In this document: positions 6,046-7,221 of the stretch, piece by piece
Position numbering within the stretch: the first letter of the stretch is position 1
Layout of the letters: each line of letters starts with the position of its first letter
Source of the DNA: an uncultured Asticcacaulis sp.
Lineage (GTDB): Bacteria; Pseudomonadota; Alphaproteobacteria; Caulobacterales; Caulobacteraceae
NCBI GenBank assembly: GCA_946482045.1
Contig: CAMLPZ010000221.1
Coordinates: 1-7,221 of the forward strand
Direction of reading: 5' to 3'
Length of the DNA: 7,221 nt
Made by a program: the position numbers and the translations under genes
Notes under the pieces: model-generated
The model's database searches: none
Told to the model about the DNA's origin: nothing
The model's input: only the letters and a program-made list of their open reading frames with translations

Positions 6046-6855
6046 ATGACCCTGGTTCGGCGTACCGTTTTATCGGCAATGATCGGCGTGAGCCTGATGG
6101 CCTGCGCGCCAGCCATCGCAAAAGACAAGGCGTTGCAGGACGCGGTGGCGGGCGCATGGCGCGCGCCCGAAAACAAGGCGCGCGACAGCCAGCGCCACCC
6201 GGTCGAAGCCCTGACCTTCTGGGGCCTGAAGCCCGGCATGACGATCATCGAGGTTAATCCTGGCGCCCGCGGATGGTGGACCGAAATCCTGGCGCCCTAC
6301 GCCAAGGCAACGGGCGGGACCTATGCCGCCGCCATGCCGAATACCCAGGATGCAAACTTCTGGAAAGAAGTCGCCGATAAGTCGATCTTTGGCGAGGTCA
6401 AGGCCTATACGCTGAAGGGCGACGACTTTGCGTCACTACCGGCCAACTCGGCGGACATGGTCCTGGTCGCGCGCGCCTACCACAACTGGGCGCGCCAGGG
6501 CGACACGACCGACAACTTCATGGGGGCCTTCTATAAGGCGCTCAAGCCCGGCGGCATCCTGGCTGTCGAACAGCACCGCGCGCCGGAAGGCTCGGACCCC
6601 AAGGCAGGCAATGGCTATGTACCCGAATCCTATGTCATCGAAGCCGCAAAGAAGGCTGGCTTCGTGCTGGACGGCAAGTCGGAAATCAACGCCAATCCCA
6701 AGGATACGCGCGACCATCCATTCGGTGTCTGGACCCTGCCGCCTATCCGCAAGAGCAGTGAAGGCGCCAAGGTACTGACCGAAGCCGAGCGTGCCAAGTT
6801 CGACGCCATCGGCGAGTCGGACCGCATGACCCTGCGCTTCAAGAAGCCAAACTAA
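6046..6855 (+). CDS. Exported SAM-dependent-methyltransferase-like protein
   Basis: This 269-residue protein starts with a clear export signal: a basic MTLVRR, a hydrophobic core (7-20) and a probable cleavage site APAIA-K after residue 25. The mature part resembles secreted predicted class I methyltransferases (COG4798 type). GMTIIEVNPGARGWWTEIL (64-82) is motif I, ADMVLVARAYHNW (136-148) follows strand 4, and ALKPGGILAVEQHRAPEGSD (165-184) is the post-II/III motif. HPFGVWTLP (224-232) closes the fold. Motif I is altered from a clean GxGxG to PGARG. LMAC (17-20) loosely resembles a lipobox, so lipidation at Cys20 is an alternative to signal peptidase I cleavage. ATG 6046 has a strong AGGAG (6033-6037) eight bases upstream. 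It is divergent from cutA and appears monocistronic. Its substrate, and whether SAM is available outside the cytoplasm, are unknown. Confidence 0.85.
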   Translation: MTLVRRTVLSAMIGVSLMACAPAIAKDKALQDAVAGAWRAPENKARDSQRHPVEALTFWGLKPGMTIIEVNPGARGWWTEILAPYAKATGGTYAAAMPNTQDANFWKEVADKSIFGEVKAYTLKGDDFASLPANSADMVLVARAYHNWARQGDTTDNFMGAFYKALKPGGILAVEQHRAPEGSDPKAGNGYVPESYVIEAAKKAGFVLDGKSEINANPKDTRDHPFGVWTLPPIRKSSEGAKVLTEAERAKFDAIGESDRMTLRFKKPN

Positions 6856-6867
6856 GATTCCCTGCTC

Positions 6868-6904
6868 CGACAGCTGGCAAAAGCTTGGCTTTTGTCAGCT
6901 GTCG
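6868..6904 (+). terminator. 17-bp hairpin after the methyltransferase gene
   Basis: Bases 6868-6884 pair with 6888-6904 around a TTG loop. All 17 positions pair in RNA, with one G-U (6877/6895). It starts 12 bases after the stop at 6855, the usual place for a terminator, but no T-run follows (AGGCGACC). The only U-rich stretch, TTTT, is inside the 3' arm. A Rho-assisted terminator, mRNA 3'-end stabiliser or bidirectional stop is plausible. Confidence 0.5.
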
Positions 6905-6975
6905 AGGCGACCATCCCGAAAATTTAAACCCGATGATCCGGGTCTAACTCCGCTGCGTAAACAGGAACTCGTGAT

Positions 6976-7004
6976 TTGATGCATGCGTAAAAAGAACATA
7001 TAGT
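6976..7004 (+). promoter_or_regulatory. Promoter of the radical SAM gene
   Basis: TTGATG (6976-6981) and TATAGT (6999-7004) are separated by exactly 17 bases and match the -35 and -10 consensus at four and five of six positions. Transcription should start around 7010-7012, just two to four bases before the ATG at 7014. The -10 lies inside the LexA box, so a bound repressor would directly block polymerase. No Shine-Dalgarno sequence exists, as expected for a near-leaderless message. Confidence 0.7.
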
Positions 7005-7008
7005 GAAC
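6994..7008 (+). promoter_or_regulatory. LexA operator (SOS box), alphaproteobacterial type
   Basis: GAACATATAGTGAAC is an exact GAAC-N7-GAAC direct repeat. This is the reverse complement of the GTTC-N7-GTTC LexA site established for alphaproteobacteria such as Caulobacter and Rhodobacter. It covers the -10 hexamer and ends six bases before the start codon of a gene whose family is tied to DNA repair. The agreement of position, spacing and gene type makes chance unlikely. Confidence 0.82.
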
Positions 7009-7013
7009 GCACT

Positions 7014-7221
7014 ATGAAAAAGAGTATCAAGGAGCGGCTGGCCATCCTGTCCGATGCCGCCAAATACGACGCCAGTTGCGCGTCTTCAGGGACGACGAAG
7101 CGCGACTCCAGCGCCGGCGGCATCGGCTCAACCGAAGGCTCGGGCATCTGTCACGCCTATGCGCCCGACGGACGGTGCATATCGCTGCTAAAGATCCTGA
7201 TGACCAACTTCTGCATCTATG
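7014..7221 (+). CDS. Radical SAM protein, putative DNA modification/repair type (partial, N-terminal 69 codons)
   Basis: The gene runs off the right edge after 69 full codons and one base. The N-terminus MKKSIKERLAILSDAAKYD, then SCASSG (21-26), GGIG (35-38), GICHAYAPDGRCISLLKILM (44-63) and TNFCIY (64-69), is the distinctive beginning of the radical SAM family commonly found beside a uracil-DNA glycosylase-like gene and annotated as putative DNA modification/repair. In that family NxCIYDCxYC follows, so Cys67 should be the first ligand of the CxxxCxxC iron-sulphur cluster; the other two lie beyond the window. It probably uses SAM and a 4Fe-4S cluster to act on nucleic acid, in the manner of spore photoproduct lyase relatives, but its reaction is not established. 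The LexA box and promoter directly in front support a DNA-damage role. The start ATG is set by the promoter and the family N-terminus. Confidence 0.9.
   Translation, partial: MKKSIKERLAILSDAAKYDASCASSGTTKRDSSAGGIGSTEGSGICHAYAPDGRCISLLKILMTNFCIY

Noticed and set aside
5970..6248. N-terminal extension of cutA to 6248
   Set aside because: The extra residues are antisense to the signal peptide and N-terminus of the methyltransferase gene and unlike CutA. Family length (about 110 aa) fits the start at 5969.
1..7221. CRISPR array, tRNA, rRNA, insertion sequence ends or attachment sites
   Set aside because: No regularly spaced direct repeats, cloverleaf sequence, transposase motif or terminal inverted repeats with target duplication were seen when reading through the window.

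Overview
The window (about 60% GC by eye, with a strong G/C bias at third codon positions) looks like chromosomal DNA of an alphaproteobacterium, most likely a member of the Caulobacteraceae such as Asticcacaulis or Caulobacter. This assignment is an inference. It rests on protein character (ZapE, Asd, RarD and CutA versions), on an alphaproteobacterial-type LexA box (GAAC-N7-GAAC), and on an intergenic palindromic repeat of the ACCCCACCACC / GCGAAGC type. I see no phage, transposon, CRISPR array, rRNA or tRNA.

Layout from left to right: (1) the N-terminal 139 codons of the ZapE/AFG1-like ATPase on the minus strand, cut by the left edge; (2) a divergent 53-codon orphan antitoxin-like gene on the plus strand; (3) a minus-strand thioredoxin-reductase-like flavoprotein without the CxxC centre, whose stop codon overlaps the antitoxin stop; (4) a plus-strand stand-alone receiver protein with an abnormal switch residue; (5) asd, aspartate-semialdehyde dehydrogenase, ending in a strong intrinsic terminator; (6) rarD, a DMT-family permease whose ATG lies only a few bases after that terminator; (7) a palindromic intergenic element between convergent genes, with three exact GCGAAGC apex motifs; (8) a minus-strand pair, cutA followed by a family VIII esterase/beta-lactamase-fold serine hydrolase; (9) a divergent exported methyltransferase-like protein; (10) a 17-bp hairpin; (11) at the right edge, the first 69 codons of a radical SAM protein of the putative DNA modification/repair type, under a promoter overlapped by a LexA box.

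Most genes are single housekeeping or accessory units with many strand switches, and only cutA plus the hydrolase look like a possible operon. The most interesting signal is the right-edge gene. Its -35 element, -10 element, LexA operator and start codon are packed so that the message should be both SOS-controlled and almost leaderless. Two other genes (the antitoxin-like gene and cutA) also have a -10-like hexamer just upstream of the ATG and no Shine-Dalgarno sequence. I found no multi-gene system that I would call new. The candidates worth a second look are the SOS-controlled radical SAM gene, the GCGAAGC repeat element, the receiver with Gly at the switch Thr position, and the orphan antitoxin.
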